This document shows positions 1 through 10,000 of a stretch of DNA of 64,000 nucleotides, one piece after another (position 1 is the stretch's first letter; every line of letters starts with the position of its first letter). The stretch is taken from positions 1-64,000 of the forward strand of contig CANJIU010000017.1 of the NCBI GenBank assembly GCA_947474365.1, in the 5' to 3' direction. Source of the DNA: Opitutia bacterium. GTDB lineage: Bacteria > Verrucomicrobiota > Verrucomicrobiia > Opitutales > Opitutaceae. The translations under genes were made by a program, and so were the position numbers. The notes under the pieces were generated by a model, which was not told where the DNA came from, ran no database searches, and saw only the letters and a list, made by a program, of their open reading frames with translations.

Positions 1-51
1 CTATGAGCATTCCGTGTCGTCGTCCGAATCCTTCGTCTATATTGCGATGAT

Positions 52-1119
52 TCATATCATGCTCCGCCGACTGGCTCGATGACCCTTTTTCGACGCCCTC
101 TTAAACAGTTTTGTGATGTTATCCGGTTCAATGCCGATGCCGCGGTCCCATACCTCCAGCCGAACTTCCCCCGGAGCGAGGCTCGCCCGCAGGCCGCATT
201 CGCCGCCTTCGGGTGAAAACTTCGAGGCGTTGCCGAGCAGATTGACGAGCACCTCGGTCATCCGGCGGGCATCGACGTTGGCCTGGGCTCCCGGGGCCTC
301 GTTGACGAACATCACCCGCTGACCGCGTTTTTCCGCGGCCGCCCGCGTTCGCTCAAGTGCGGGACTGCAGAAGGTTTCGATCCCGCAGGGCTGCCGGTGG
401 AGCTCGGCCTGCCCGGTTCCCGCTTTGGCGTAGTCAATGACATCGTTGATCAGCTTGAGCAGATTCCGGCCGCTGGTCTGGACGATGTGGATATCGCGCA
501 GCTGTTTTTCGTTCAACGGTCCGTGCACCTGTTCGGCGAGAATCTCCGACATCCCGAGAATGCCGGTGAGCGGTGTGCGCAGCTCGTGGCTGATGCTCGC
601 CAAAAAGACATCCTTCGCCCGCGCCGCCTCCGCGGCCTGCGCGCTCTTTGCCTTGAGCCGTTCCGTCAGGCTGTGGAGGTCGTCGGTCACGATCTTCTGC
701 AGCTGGAGAAGTTGGAGGAGATCGAGCGTCGGGTCGTGGGCGGCGAAATCGTCCAACGTCAGGCCGGTTCCGATCAATTCCGACATCTCGGCGAGCCACG
801 GCGAGCCGAGGAAAAACATCTTTCCGCCATGCGCGAGAAACTGCCCGCGCAGGACCGTGCCGCGCGAGCGCTCGCAGACGGTCCGCAGCCGGCCCGGCCC
901 CGCCGTGAGTCGGTCGAAATCGAAGGGTTCCTCCGGGCGCTTCGGCGTGAATACGTCGGCGAACCGGACCCCGGGGCGCACCGCGGTGGAGAGCTTGCGC
1001 ATCGACCGCCCCATGGACGCGATGATGCCGTCGCGGCCGAAGCTGACGTGAAAGGGAAAGATCACATCGAACTCGGCCGCGGAGAAGCGGATGAGGTCGG
1101 AGTCGGCGGGGTTCACCAT
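52..1119 (-). CDS. HNOBA-domain histidine kinase, partner of H-NOX, with truncated ATPase domain
   Basis: This is the likely kinase partner of the adjacent haem sensor. Residues about 10-150 match the HNOBA (haem-NO-binding associated) domain, with FPFH near the start, a later LRGQF and FLGSPW, and an AAHDPT stretch. A coiled coil leads to a HisKA H-box (SHELRTPLTG, phospho-acceptor His near residue 178), then an ATPase N-box (NLLGNASKFSP) and G1 box (DRGIGI). The protein then ends shortly after the LFK F-box: no G2 (GTGLGL-type) box is present in any frame of the remaining 51 bases of the window. The ATG lies inside the last codons of the H-NOX gene (7-base overlap), so the two are translationally coupled. 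As it stands the ATPase lid is missing and the kinase may be inactive. Domain identity is confident; the reason for the truncation is not known. Confidence 0.85.
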   Translation of the reverse strand: MVNPADSDLIRFSAAEFDVIFPFHVSFGRDGIIASMGRSMRKLSTAVRPGVRFADVFTPKRPEEPFDFDRLTAGPGRLRTVCERSRGTVLRGQFLAHGGKMFFLGSPWLAEMSELIGTGLTLDDFAAHDPTLDLLQLLQLQKIVTDDLHSLTERLKAKSAQAAEAARAKDVFLASISHELRTPLTGILGMSEILAEQVHGPLNEKQLRDIHIVQTSGRNLLKLINDVIDYAKAGTGQAELHRQPCGIETFCSPALERTRAAAEKRGQRVMFVNEAPGAQANVDARRMTEVLVNLLGNASKFSPEGGECGLRASLAPGEVRLEVWDRGIGIEPDNITKLFKRASKKGHRASRRSMI

Positions 1120-1655
1120 TGGACGAGGAAGATGTCGTGATCCGCGCCGGCCGCCTTGGCCGCCTCCAGGGTCACCTGCAGGGGGGTGTCGAACATCTTT
1201 CCGAGCCCGCTCAGGAGACCCTCCATGAAGGCGGTCAACCCGGGCCGGTGCGACAGATAGTGGAGCCGGAGCGAGCGGTCGGTGCGGTCGGTAATCTCAA
1301 AGCGGGGTGGGGCGAGCTTCGGGTAGATCAGGGCAACCCGATCGTGAAAGTGCGGCAGGTTGGCGAGGAATGCTCCCGCGGTTTTTCCGCCGGACGCCAT
1401 CAGCGCGCCATAACCCTTCTGCGCCGTATTCAGCACCCAATGCTCACCGAAGGCATGCAGGATCTTCTCCGGCGGTGTCCCCGTCATTTCACTGGCGGCG
1501 GTGACGAGGCGGTAGGTGATTTCGTCGGGATAACCTTCGTTGCTGATGAAAATCTCCTCCGTGACGCCGGCACGGCGCTTGACTTCGAGCCAGGCGGCTT
1601 CGCCGTGGGCGGTGACGACCATCTCTTCGACGGCCTTGTTTACCATGCCATACAT
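1113..1655 (-). CDS. H-NOX (haem nitric oxide/oxygen binding) sensor protein
   Basis: Stand-alone H-NOX domain of 180 residues, the usual length. It opens with the family signature MYGMVNKAVEEMV. The proximal haem ligand is probably His104 in the FHDRV segment, and the haem-propionate clamp YxSxR is present as Tyr133-Ser135-Arg137. The distal-pocket Tyr found in oxygen-binding members (five residues after the Arg of YxSxR) appears to be Ala here, which by family knowledge favours NO selectivity over O2; this is an inference from hand alignment. It is soluble and should act in the cytoplasm by changing activity of the kinase encoded immediately downstream, whose start codon overlaps its stop. 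Two other kinases lie upstream in the same orientation. Confidence 0.93.
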   Translation of the reverse strand: MYGMVNKAVEEMVVTAHGEAAWLEVKRRAGVTEEIFISNEGYPDEITYRLVTAASEMTGTPPEKILHAFGEHWVLNTAQKGYGALMASGGKTAGAFLANLPHFHDRVALIYPKLAPPRFEITDRTDRSLRLHYLSHRPGLTAFMEGLLSGLGKMFDTPLQVTLEAAKAAGADHDIFLVQW

Positions 1656-1692
1656 CGGTGGAGAAATTTGAGGGTGGTGGGCGAAAAAACAA

Positions 1693-4512
1693 TCATCCTG
1701 CGGATCCGTTTGTCGTCGGTGTGGTGGTGGAACGGGTGGTCAGGGCGCGCAACAGCTGCCGGGGATCGATGGGTTTTTCGACGAAATCGTCGAAGCCGGC
1801 CGCGGCGCACCGCTCCCACATCTGAGTCCGCCCGTGCGCGGAAAATGCGACCAGGCGGCACGGCGTGGTCCCGGTGGTATCGCTCCAGGCCCGGTACGTG
1901 CGAACGACTTCAAGCCCGTCCATGTCCGGCATTTCGAGATCGATGAGCGCCGCGTCAAATTTTCCCTCCTGCAGCAGCTGCAGAGCTTCGCGGCCGCTGC
2001 TCACGGTCTCCAGGTGGCGGCAGTCGCCTTCGAGCAGGCCGCGCAGGACTTCCTGATTGGTGAGATTGTCGTCAGCGGCCAGGATGCGTAACGCGGTCGG
2101 TTCCGCCACGGGCGCCACTGGAGCCGCCGACTCGGGCGGCCGGGTATGGCGGACGAGGAGGGAAAAGAAAAACTCGGATCCTTCGCCCGGGGCGCTGCGC
2201 ACCGCCAGCTCGCCGCCGAACAGACCGACCAGTCGCCGGCTGATCGACAGCCCGAGCCCGGTGCCGGGTTGGGTGGCGGAAGCCGCGCCGGGAAGCTGCA
2301 CGTACGGTTGAAAAAGTTTTGCCTGCTCGGCCGCGGCGATGCCCGGACCGGTGTCGATCACCGCGAAGCGCAGTTCGAGCTCGGGCCCCTGCGAACCGAC
2401 GAGATCGATGCGGACCGTGATGCTCCCTGACTTGGTGAACTTCAGGGCGTTGCCGATGAGATTGATCAGCACCTGGTGGAGCCGGGGGGCGTCGATTTCG
2501 AGCCAAAGCGGAATGACGGCCGGCAGGGTGAATCGGAGCCGCAGGCCGAGTTGCTCCGCCTTCAGGGAAAACAAGGCGCGGAGTTCGGCGCATAGCTCCC
2601 CGAGCTCGACCGGCTTGGGCTTCAACTCGATTCGGCCCGCTTCAGCGCGGGAGAGATCAAGCAGATCGTTGACGACGCCGAGGAGTCGAGCGCTGGAATC
2701 GCGGATGGTCCGCACCCGGGCGGCGGATGCAGGATCGGAGGGATTCTTGGCGACGACGTCCGCGAGGCCGATCATGGCGTTCAAAGGCGTGCGAATTTCG
2801 TGGCCGGTCATCGCCAGGAAATCGGTCTTCGACTGGCTGGCCGCCTCCGCCTGCCGCCGGGCCGTCTCCGCCTCGAGGGTGCGTTCCGCGACGCGCCGGT
2901 CGAGCTCGACATTCTGGCGCCGCAATTCGTCGTGGGTGGCATTGAGGCGGGAGGCCAGTCGGTTGAAGGCGGCGAACATCTCCAGGACCTCACGTGGGGC
3001 CGTGCCGGAAAACGGTGGGAGCAGCGCGACCGCGCCCGCCTCCGTCTGTTGCGCCGTGTGGTTGGAAAAATTCTCGAGGGGCGCCGACAGTCGCCGATGT
3101 GCCGCGCGCGCCACCAGGGCCGCGCTGCCACTGATGCCGACCAGAATGGCGATCATGAGGAGGTAGGGTGTCTTCATGCCCTCCAGCGCACCGAGCACCG
3201 GCCATTGCGCGATCACGAGCATGCCGACCGTGCGGCAACGCTCCGCGCGGTTGAGCACCCGCCGTTTCCCCGCGCCGGGTTCAAAGCGGTCGGAAAAAAA
3301 CGGCGTCAGCCCCGCCCCGGCCTTTAATGCGGAGACGAGCGCGGTGTCTTGCAGCCGCTGCATCGATCGCAGGCCGGTCGGTTCATCGGCATGGATCACG
3401 CGCCCCGAAGAATCCGCGAGCACGAGATTAATCCGGTTCTTTTCCGCAGTGGTGGCCGCCGCCTGGGCGAGACGCTCGACCTGCACCGAGGCTTCGACGA
3501 TTCCGGCGAAACGACCGATGCGGTCGAAGTGCGGCACGCTCATCGCCACCAGCACGTCGTTGCCGAACCCGCGGCCGAGAAACACGCCGGAGACAAACGG
3601 CCGCAGCGTGTCGCGCGCCACCTGGAAATATTCGCGATCGGCGACACTTGCCCCGCGCAGGCGGACCAGCTCGCTCGCCGGCGACGTCTGCACAATCCGG
3701 CCGTCGACATCCGTCACCAGCATGGTGAGGAAACGCGGGTGCGCCCGTTTCACCTCTTCCAGCACCAGCGGGGCCGTCTCCGGCGCCTGTTCGATCACGC
3801 GGGCGACGCCCGTCAGCGTGGATTGGTTGAGCTCGAAAAACAGATCGATTTGCCGCACGGCCTCGCGCGCGGCGAAAAAGGCGCGCTCCCCGACCTCAGC
3901 TTCCGCCGCTTCGCGGGAAAGGATGGAAAAACCCAGCGCGACAAAGGCCAGGGGCACCAGGCTCAGCACAAAGACATAGTTGAACACCACCTCGCGCACG
4001 GTGGCGGTTTCCGTTCGCCCACCGCTGAGCCGTGCGCCGAACGAGGTGTAGCGCAGGATAAAATACCCCGAGGCGACGGCGGCGATCTCGGTGACGCATT
4101 GCGCCACGAGCATGACCAGACTGAGGTCGCGCGGCAGCCCGGCCACTCCGGCGTGCCACCACAGGCCCAGCGGCAGTCCCGCCAGCAGCCAGTAGGCTCC
4201 CGCGGCCAGGATCGCGTTGATCCGGCCGTAGCGCACGGTGACCACCAGCCACGCCGCCCCGATCCCGTCGAGCAACAGGGCAAAGGGGTGCCCGAGAATG
4301 ACCACACTCGGGATCATCGCCAGCATCGCGATCACGACCGCCCAGAGCGGCGGCCACGAAAGTAAAAACGGGACGATGACAAACGCCCCGAGGAACACCC
4401 GCGCCCCGCCCACCACCTCCAACTGTAGGCAATTCAGGCCCGCCGCGATCGCGACCGCCGCCACGAGGATCCGTGTGTCGGTGGGGAATCGTTTGGAGGC
4501 GGGATGCGACAT
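1693..4512 (-). CDS. membrane hybrid histidine kinase: MASE1-like, Cache-like, HisKA, HATPase, receiver
   Basis: About 939 residues. The first 170 residues contain about six hydrophobic segments resembling a MASE1-type membrane sensor. A further membrane segment, a long extracytoplasmic region that looks like a double Cache sensor (about 200-440) and a closing membrane segment follow. Then come a coiled coil, the HisKA box GHEIRTPLNAM (His near 570), HATPase motifs NLIGNALKFT, DTGPGI and GTGLGLSI, and a C-terminal receiver with phospho-acceptor Asp in LIDLEMPDMDG (near 857). A longer reading frame exists upstream, but it would run through the neighbouring kinase gene in another frame. The ATG at 4512, 13 bases after that gene's stop, is therefore preferred. 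It probably sits in one operon with the H-NOX pair downstream. Confidence 0.88.
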   Translation of the reverse strand: MSHPASKRFPTDTRILVAAVAIAAGLNCLQLEVVGGARVFLGAFVIVPFLLSWPPLWAVVIAMLAMIPSVVILGHPFALLLDGIGAAWLVVTVRYGRINAILAAGAYWLLAGLPLGLWWHAGVAGLPRDLSLVMLVAQCVTEIAAVASGYFILRYTSFGARLSGGRTETATVREVVFNYVFVLSLVPLAFVALGFSILSREAAEAEVGERAFFAAREAVRQIDLFFELNQSTLTGVARVIEQAPETAPLVLEEVKRAHPRFLTMLVTDVDGRIVQTSPASELVRLRGASVADREYFQVARDTLRPFVSGVFLGRGFGNDVLVAMSVPHFDRIGRFAGIVEASVQVERLAQAAATTAEKNRINLVLADSSGRVIHADEPTGLRSMQRLQDTALVSALKAGAGLTPFFSDRFEPGAGKRRVLNRAERCRTVGMLVIAQWPVLGALEGMKTPYLLMIAILVGISGSAALVARAAHRRLSAPLENFSNHTAQQTEAGAVALLPPFSGTAPREVLEMFAAFNRLASRLNATHDELRRQNVELDRRVAERTLEAETARRQAEAASQSKTDFLAMTGHEIRTPLNAMIGLADVVAKNPSDPASAARVRTIRDSSARLLGVVNDLLDLSRAEAGRIELKPKPVELGELCAELRALFSLKAEQLGLRLRFTLPAVIPLWLEIDAPRLHQVLINLIGNALKFTKSGSITVRIDLVGSQGPELELRFAVIDTGPGIAAAEQAKLFQPYVQLPGAASATQPGTGLGLSISRRLVGLFGGELAVRSAPGEGSEFFFSLLVRHTRPPESAAPVAPVAEPTALRILAADDNLTNQEVLRGLLEGDCRHLETVSSGREALQLLQEGKFDAALIDLEMPDMDGLEVVRTYRAWSDTTGTTPCRLVAFSAHGRTQMWERCAAAGFDDFVEKPIDPRQLLRALTTRSTTTPTTNGSAG

Positions 4513-4525
4513 TGCGGCCCAACAC

Positions 4526-5485
4526 TCATACCACGGCCTCGGCGGCTTCCGCAAGGACGGGTGCCGTCGGAATTTCGACGAAAAAGGTCGCCCCGACACT
4601 CGCTTCGCCTTCGGCCCAGATGCGCCCGCCATTGGACCGTACGAGGCGAGCGACCAGGGAAAGACCCAAGCCAAGCCCGTCGGTTTTTTCCGCCGTCGAC
4701 AGGCGCGAGAAATCGCGAAACAGGCGTTCCGCTTCGCGCGAGTCAAAGCCGATTCCGTTGTCGCGGACAAACAGCACCGTATGGGCCGCTGACAAACGGG
4801 CGCCGATTTCGATTCGAGGGGCGGTGCTGGCGGCAGAGTATTTCTGAGCGTTTGCGAGCAGGTTGTAGAAGACCCGCTCCAGCACGGCCGTACTCACCTG
4901 CACCCGCGGCAGATCGCCGACGATCCAAGTGGTGTTCGGGTTTTGGGCAATACCACGGAAATGGGTCAACAGCCGGTCGACGACCGGGGTGGGATCGACC
5001 GCCGGCGAATGCGCCTTCGTGGATCCCTCGTGCTCTTCGCGCGCGAGTTTCAGGATGTTGACGACCATCTGATCCATCATGGCCGCCGCCTTGCCTGCCC
5101 GGCTAATCATCGGCGCGGCCTCCGCGTTGATCGGCACGAGGCCTTCCTCGATCATGCCCAGATATCCGCGGACGACCGTCAACGGAGAGCGTAGATCGTG
5201 CGACACGAAGCTGGCGTAGGACATCAGCAGGGTGTTTGCCTCCTGCAGTTGCTGCGTGCGGGCGCGCACCTTGTCTTCCAGCTCGAAGTTCAGTTTTTTC
5301 AACGCATCGCGGGCCCGCCGTTCTGCCGTGATATCGTCGAAAATCAGAAGCACGAGACGATTGCCCCGGTCCGGGACAACCGAAATCCGCAGCTGGAGGA
5401 TGCGTTCGCCTGCATCGGCACCAAATTTCACCTCGCAGGGTTCCGGCGTGAGTGCGCGCAGCGCGGTCTCGATGCCACGTCGCAC
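4526..5485 (-). CDS. C-terminal part of a frameshifted receiver-PAS-histidine kinase (PAS end, HisKA, HATPase)
   Basis: This frame begins in the second half of a PAS domain (ILQLRISVVPD, LVLLIFDDITAERRA), continues into a coiled coil, a HisKA box VSHDLRSPLTVV and an ATPase domain with NLLANAQKYS, DNGIGF and GLGLSL. It has no credible N-terminus of its own. The nominal GTG at 5485 lies in the middle of the PAS fold, and the frame stays open back to about 5569, where it joins the upstream receiver-PAS frame. One base added to the TTTT run at 5566-5569 (AAAA on the coding strand) would fuse the two frames into one protein of about 510 residues. I read this as one gene broken by a one-base indel, either real or a sequencing error. 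Confidence 0.85.
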   Translation of the reverse strand: MRRGIETALRALTPEPCEVKFGADAGERILQLRISVVPDRGNRLVLLIFDDITAERRARDALKKLNFELEDKVRARTQQLQEANTLLMSYASFVSHDLRSPLTVVRGYLGMIEEGLVPINAEAAPMISRAGKAAAMMDQMVVNILKLAREEHEGSTKAHSPAVDPTPVVDRLLTHFRGIAQNPNTTWIVGDLPRVQVSTAVLERVFYNLLANAQKYSAASTAPRIEIGARLSAAHTVLFVRDNGIGFDSREAERLFRDFSRLSTAEKTDGLGLGLSLVARLVRSNGGRIWAEGEASVGATFFVEIPTAPVLAEAAEAVV

Positions 5486-6054
5486 GGTCCCGGCCCCTCG
5501 GGGTCGAAGCAGTCCGGCAATGAAGCGCCGGTCAAAACGGCACTGCGGGGTGGGCGGAGGAAAGATTTTGCCGCTGGATTGGCGTCGACCACCTTCCCGT
5601 CGGGATCCGCCAGAACAATCGCCACCGGAGCCAACTCATACAATTGTTCAAAACGCGTGTGCTGTTCGGCGATGGTCCGGAAGCGGTTGAGCGAGGTGAT
5701 GGTGCGAACCCGGGCGCGCAGTTCATTGCGCCGGCACGGTTTGACGATGAAATCGTCCGCGCCTGCTTCGATCCCCTTGAGCCGGGAGGAGTCATCGTCG
5801 AGTGCCGTGATGAGCAGGATCGGAATCCGTCCGATCACCGGGTCGGCCCGAATCTCCCGGCAAACGGCAAACCCGTCCATTTCCGGCATCATCACATCGA
5901 GGAGGATCATGTCGGGTTGCAGGTCGCGGGCCTTCTCGCACCCTTCGCGTCCGCGTTTGGCGAAATGGAGTTCGTAGCCGTCGGCCGCCAGAAACGCCCG
6001 TAGCGTCACCAGATTCATGTCTTCGTCGTCAACGATCAGGATGCGCGGAATCAT
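5428..6054 (-). CDS. N-terminal part of frameshifted receiver-PAS-histidine kinase
   Basis: Starts at ATG 6054 (MIPRILIVDDED), which puts the acidic receiver motif at the N-terminus; the 15 in-frame codons upstream add nothing recognisable. The receiver domain covers residues 3-120, with phospho-acceptor Asp in ILLDVMMPEMDG, conserved Thr in LLITAL and Lys in FIVKPC. A coiled coil follows, then the first half of a PAS domain (LAPVAIVLADPDGKVVDANP). After ANPAAK the frame degenerates into a low-quality tail and stops at 5428, while PAS-like sequence resumes in the next frame. It is the first gene of the minus-strand signalling operon that ends with the H-NOX kinase. The region to the divergent lipoprotein gene (6055-6332) should hold its promoter, but I found no clear -35/-10 pair. 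Confidence 0.85.
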   Translation of the reverse strand: MIPRILIVDDEDMNLVTLRAFLAADGYELHFAKRGREGCEKARDLQPDMILLDVMMPEMDGFAVCREIRADPVIGRIPILLITALDDDSSRLKGIEAGADDFIVKPCRRNELRARVRTITSLNRFRTIAEQHTRFEQLYELAPVAIVLADPDGKVVDANPAAKSFLRPPRSAVLTGASLPDCFDPEGPGPCDVASRPRCAHSRRNPAR

Positions 6055-6332
6055 CGGGCTGGCCGGGCAAAAACAGCGAATGATCGGCGCCTGTCGCACC
6101 GGGATGCCCCGGATGCGAAGGCGCGTTCCCCGTGGCGGAACGGGCGCAGGTGGTTTGATGAAAGCGGCACAACCTCCACCTTACGGCCGTTCGGGTGGTT
6201 GCGTTAGCGTTTGACGACCGATTTTTCACTCGGACCGCCCCAAAAGCGGCGACAAAAGATGCGCGGAATTTGGGAATGTATGCCGAGCGTGTTTTTCGTG
6301 GGTACGGTAGACTGCCATGTCAAAAGTCCCCC

Positions 6333-6944
6333 ATGAAACTCGCCTTCACGATCCCGGAAACGGCCGCCAGGCGGTGGATTGTCATGGCGGCGGTCGCCGC
6401 GCTCGGGCTCGCCGGTTGTGCTGGCGTTTCCGAAACCGCCGTCGCGCCCGTCGATCGGGCTGCCTTGTTGCTTTCCTCCTGGAGAAACTGGCACGCCGCG
6501 GTGGACGCTGCGGAATATCTCTCGATGAACCGCACGACCGACCCGCGGGAAATCGCCGCCCTGATCCAGGCCCTGGAGGTAAATGGAAAGGGGGAATTCA
6601 TTCTCCGGGAACACGCCGCCCGCGCCCTCGGACTCGCCGGCGATCCGTCGGCCGGCCCCGCCCTTATCCGGCGTCTCACGGATGACCCGGATGAAGACGT
6701 CCGCCGGGCCGCGGCTCACTCCCTGAGCGAACTCAAGTCCAAGGAAGCGATTCCGGTGCTGCTGGCCCGGGTTCTCGATCCCCAGGAAAAGCACGTGGTC
6801 GCCGCGGAGGCGGCGGAAGCGCTCGGCACCATTGGAGACGCCTCGGTCCTTCCTTCGTTGATGGCGTTCCGCGCGGATGGAGCTGATTCCTGGAACGAGA
6901 TCGCCGCCTTGGATCTTTCGATCGCCCGACTACAGCAACGATAG
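6333..6944 (+). CDS. HEAT-repeat lipoprotein
   Basis: About 203 residues. The N-terminus is a lipoprotein signal: a basic start, a hydrophobic run and a lipobox ending LGLAGC, so the mature protein should be lipid-anchored. The remainder is helical with at least three PBS/HEAT-type repeats (HAARALGLAGD, VRRAAAHSLSEL, AAEAAEALGTIGD), a fold used for protein-protein contact. A longer frame opens at 6195, but the ATG at 6333 places the signal peptide at the start. No enzymatic motif is seen. It ends 103 bases before the protease gene and may be co-transcribed with it, though nothing proves a functional link. Confidence in the fold is good; its role is unknown. Confidence 0.8.
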   Translation: MKLAFTIPETAARRWIVMAAVAALGLAGCAGVSETAVAPVDRAALLLSSWRNWHAAVDAAEYLSMNRTTDPREIAALIQALEVNGKGEFILREHAARALGLAGDPSAGPALIRRLTDDPDEDVRRAAAHSLSELKSKEAIPVLLARVLDPQEKHVVAAEAAEALGTIGDASVLPSLMAFRADGADSWNEIAALDLSIARLQQR

Positions 6945-7047
6945 AAAGAACGGCCCCGGCGGGTTCCGCCTTTGGGTTGCCGCCGGCTCGCCCGATTGGA
7001 ACTCGCCCGGAGTGGTGACAACCGGCACGTTGTGCCTTCGTCCTCCG

Positions 7048-10000
7048 ATGCGCCTTCTCACGACCCTTCTGCTGCTCGCCGTGTTGACGCTGCGCGCCGC
7101 CGGAAATTCGCCCGCCGCCCCATTCACTGCGCGTGAACGGAGCCACGGTTATCGCCATGATGTCATCCTCGCCAAGCCTCTCCGGCATCAGCGCGCGACC
7201 ATCGACGCCAGCGAGGCGCGTGAGCGGGTGAACGTGCGGCAGAAATTCACGCGCTTCGGCGATCTCCGCATCATCTCGCTCGACGGCGCCGAGGCGGCCG
7301 AACGGGTGATCGCCCGTCTCCAGGCGACGGGTCGCTACGAATTCGTCGAACGCGATCGGCTGATGCGCCCTGCCGCGCTCCCCGACGATCCGGGATTTTC
7401 CCAACAATGGTCGCTCAACAACACCGGCCAGTCCGGCGGTGTCGCCGGCGCCGACATCCGGGCGGTTGCGGCCTGGGACGTTCTTCACGACGCTCCCAAC
7501 GTCATCGTCGCGGTCCTCGATTCCGGCGTGAATTACCGCCATGTGGACATCGCCGCGAATATCTGGCGCAACCAGGCGCCCACGTTCGGCGACGTCAACG
7601 GCGCCTCGTTCGTCAACGGCGTGCGGACCAACGATCCCGCCGACGTGCAGGGCCACGGCACGCATTGCGCCGGGATCATCGGCGCCGCGGGCAACAATGC
7701 CAACGGTCTGACCGGTGTCGCCTGGCGGGTCCAAATCATGCCGGTGCGCATCATGTCCGCCGAGGGCCTGATCGCGACCTCCGACTTCGCCGCCGGCGTC
7801 GACTATGCCATCGGTCACGGGGCGCAGATCATCAACGTCAGCCTGTTCACCGACACGCACTCGCAGGCCGATCTCACGGTGATCCGCGCCGCACGCGAGG
7901 CGGGAGTGATCCTCGTCGCCGCCGCCGGCAACGAGGCCGCCAACGTCGACACCTCGCCGCGCTACTACCCGGGCGCCTATCCGCTGGACAACATCGTCGC
8001 GGTCGGCGCGTCGACGCGCACGGAAACGCTCGCGTCGTATTCAAACTATGGTGCGTGGGTCGACGTGGTGGCGCCGGGCTCGAACATCCTCTCGCTTTTT
8101 TTTGGCAACAACACCGGCAACCTCACGCTCAGCGGCACGTCGATGGCCGCGCCGCACGTCGTGGGTGTGCTGGCGTTGATCAAGGCCCGGTTTCCCAACG
8201 ACACCTATCGCCAGCTCATCAACCGGCTCCATCGCAGCGTTGACGTGCTGGCCGCGTATGCCGGCAAGGCGGTCACGGGCGGGCGGATCAACCTGCTGAA
8301 GGCGCTCACGAACACGGAGAATCGTCCCTTCAACGACGACTTCGCCGGCCGCGCGCGCGTCGTTGGCCCCAACGTTTCCCTGCGCACGAACAATGTTGGC
8401 GCCGGCGCCGAGCCGGGTGAGCCCGCTCACGCCGGCCGTGCCCCGAGCGCCACCCTGTGGTGGGAATGGACCGCGCCCGCCACGGGCAACGTCAGCATCG
8501 ACACGATTGGTTCCGGCTACGACACCGTCCTTGCCGTTTACACCGGCGCGAGCCTCGACTCGCTCGTGGTCGTAGCCGCAAACGACGACGATGGCGCAAA
8601 CCCGACGAGCCGGCTGACGTTCACCGCGCAGGCGGGCTCCGCCTATCAAATCGCGGTCGGCGGCAAGAACGGAGCCGGCGGCGCGACGCTGGTCAGTCTC
8701 GGCACGGCGCCGGGCAACGATGCGTTCGCCTCGGCGGTGACGCTTTCGGGCGAGAGCACCCAGGTGACGGCGCACAATGTGCTCGCGAGCCGTGAACCCG
8801 GCGAGCCGCGCATCCTCGGCTTTGCCGGCGGCGCCTCGGTTTGGTATCGCTGGATCGCCCCGCGGAGCGGCCGTTTTCAGATCTCCGTCGCCACCACCAA
8901 TTATTTTGACCCGCTGCTCGCCGTTTACACGGGCACGGCGTTGAACGCTCTCACCGCTGTCGCCACGAGTGACAACATCGGACCGGGTGCCGAAAACGTG
9001 GACGCGCTTTGCGTGGTTAATGCCGTCGTCGGCACAACCTACGTGATCAGCGTCGACGCGAAAACGTTGCCCAACACTGGCGAATTCACGCTCAGCATCA
9101 CCGATGCGGTCTGGCAGGCCCCGACCCTTCGCGGCATCAGCGGCTCGCCGGCCGTGGCGCCCGACGGCACGCTCTACGTTGGCAGCACCGACTTCAACGC
9201 CTACGCCTTCAACCCCGACGGCTCGCCGAAATGGCGTCACGCCACCCAGGATGCACTTGATCACAGCTCATCGGCAGTTGGCGCCGACGGTACGGTGTAC
9301 CTTCATTCGCTCGACGGAAATCTACACGCGCTTCGTGCCGACGGCACGTTGCGCTGGCGCCGTGATTTCGGGGTCACTCCGGGGCTCAGCGGACCGGTGG
9401 TGTGCAGCAGCCCGTCGATCGCGGTGGACGGTACCGTGTATCTCAAGGCTGGAGACGGTTACCTCCACGCGCTGGAGCCCGGCACCGGCGCGACGCGCTG
9501 GCGCTTCAACGTCAACGCTCCCGGCTCCTACGCGAGCCCCGCCATCGGCAGCGACGGCTCGATCTACCAGGGATCAACGGACCGTCGGTTCTACGCCATC
9601 GCGCCCGACGGCACCCTGCGCTGGACGTTCAACGCCAACGATTCGATCCAGACCGCTCCCGCGATCGACGCCGTGGGCAACCTTTACTTCTGCGGCGCGA
9701 CGACGGGCCGGTTGTTTTGCCTCACGGCTGCGGGAACTGCGCGCTGGACCTACTCGGGCGCCACGGGCGGGAGCACGTCATCTCCGTCGTTGAGCGCCGA
9801 TGGGACGACGGTGTACTTCGGCTCACTCGACCGACGGCTGCACGCGATCGTCTCTGCGACCGGAGCTGTGCGCTGGCAGTTCACCGCCGGCGGTGGAATT
9901 GGCGACAGTTCGCCCGCAATCGACGCCAACGGCGTGATCTATTTCGGTGCCCACGACCAAAAGGTCTATGCGATCAACGCGAACGGGACCCTGAAGCGCA

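Noticed and set aside
4513..4770. N-terminal extension of the Cache hybrid kinase
   Set aside because: It would overlap the upstream kinase in another frame and reads as Arg/Pro-rich sequence; the ATG at 4512 follows the upstream stop by 13 bases.
5560..5575. Programmed -1 frameshift signal in the receiver-PAS kinase
   Set aside because: The A4 run is short, no heptameric slippery site with a downstream pseudoknot is evident, and similar one-base breaks occur in two other genes of the window.
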